From Arthrobacter citreus (GTDB taxonomy: Bacteria > Bacillota > Bacilli > Bacillales > Bacillaceae_G): 64,000 nt of DNA. This document shows positions 63,973-64,000 of this stretch, one piece after another (within the stretch, counting starts at the first letter, position 1; every line of letters begins with the position of its first letter). The notes beneath the pieces were generated by a model that saw only the letters and a program-made list of their open reading frames with translations, was not told the DNA's origin and searched no databases. The stretch lies in contig CP053688.1 in NCBI GenBank assembly GCA_013200995.1, positions 4,216,001 to 4,280,000 of the forward strand. The letters are read 5' to 3'. The translations under genes were made by a program, and so were the position numbers.

Positions 63973-64000
63973 TTAATCAATCCGTATACGTGGATCCACG
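63973..64000 (-). CDS. C-terminal end of an OppB/DppB-like permease (partial)
   Basis: The minus-strand frame entering from the right edge ends in VDPRIRID and TAA (63975-63973). DPRxR is the usual end of OppB/DppB permeases, and the gene lies just upstream of oppC, as expected in such operons. Confidence 0.75.

Overview
The window is AT-rich DNA with Bacillaceae gene content, AGGAGG-type ribosome-binding sites and U-tailed hairpin terminators. The sigV-rsiV-oatA order, RocR with a sigma-54 promoter, the xpt guanine riboswitch, a heterocycloanthracin-type bacteriocin locus, T-box control and type I holin-like toxins all point to a Bacillus-group Firmicute (B. cereus-like or a relative such as Gottfriedia; this last step is inference). 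No rRNA, tRNA, CRISPR array, transposase or prophage was seen.

Layout. 1-5.4 kb: tail of an unknown gene, then a Fur-controlled divergent pair, a ferredoxin/flavodoxin-NADP reductase and a four-gene ferric-siderophore ABC importer. 5.4-6.3 kb: xpt under a guanine riboswitch. 6.3-9.3 kb: a lone HD-GYP-like protein, an AtxA/Mga-like PRD regulator and a small membrane protein. 9.4-15.4 kb: a compact thiazole/oxazole-modified peptide (TOMM) cluster with a Cys-x-x repeat precursor, an F-like ThiF protein, a fused C-YcaO cyclodehydratase and a SagB-type dehydrogenase. 15.4-17 kb is mostly non-coding and holds a Bacillales-type dispersed repeat and a 55-residue membrane protein. 17-24 kb: a VanY-like peptidase, an RRNPP-type XRE/TPR regulator and a divergent 1.38-kb-residue-scale secreted subtilase ending in dockerin-like repeats. 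24.4-28.3 kb: the lysozyme-response operon sigV-rsiV-oatA with its own ECF promoter. 28.6-34.2 kb: ferritin-like protein, GNAT enzyme, membrane-anchored polysaccharide deacetylase, and a DUF2087/GIY-YIG/MATE operon. 34.4-37 kb: a bd-type quinol oxidase with a 32-residue third small protein. 37.2-39.7 kb: a polar amino-acid ABC importer under a T-box. 39.9-40.5 kb: two tandem copies of a type I toxin-antitoxin module, one toxin intact and one decayed. 40.7-54.5 kb: radical SAM protein, acetate transporter, azoreductase, two KinB-like kinases around a phosphoesterase, assorted enzymes, a degenerate galactokinase beside a LacI regulator, pheA and a Gly-rich protein. 54.6-60.6 kb: rocR, rocD, glutamate dehydrogenase and rocE for arginine/ornithine catabolism. 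61.2-64 kb: an Opp/Dpp-type peptide importer running off the end.

The clearest unexplained structure is a family of intergenic arrays with a strict 21-bp period (core TTTATnn(A/G)CA-AA, five or six units each). There are six arrays, at about 24.3, 37.1, 42.4, 43.4, 60.8 and 61.0 kb, and five of the six lie between convergent genes. Other leads are the duplicated toxin-antitoxin module with a decayed toxin but a retained antisense RNA, a galactokinase-like protein that has lost its signature motifs, and direct repeats with a 51-bp offset on both sides of the RRNPP regulator.
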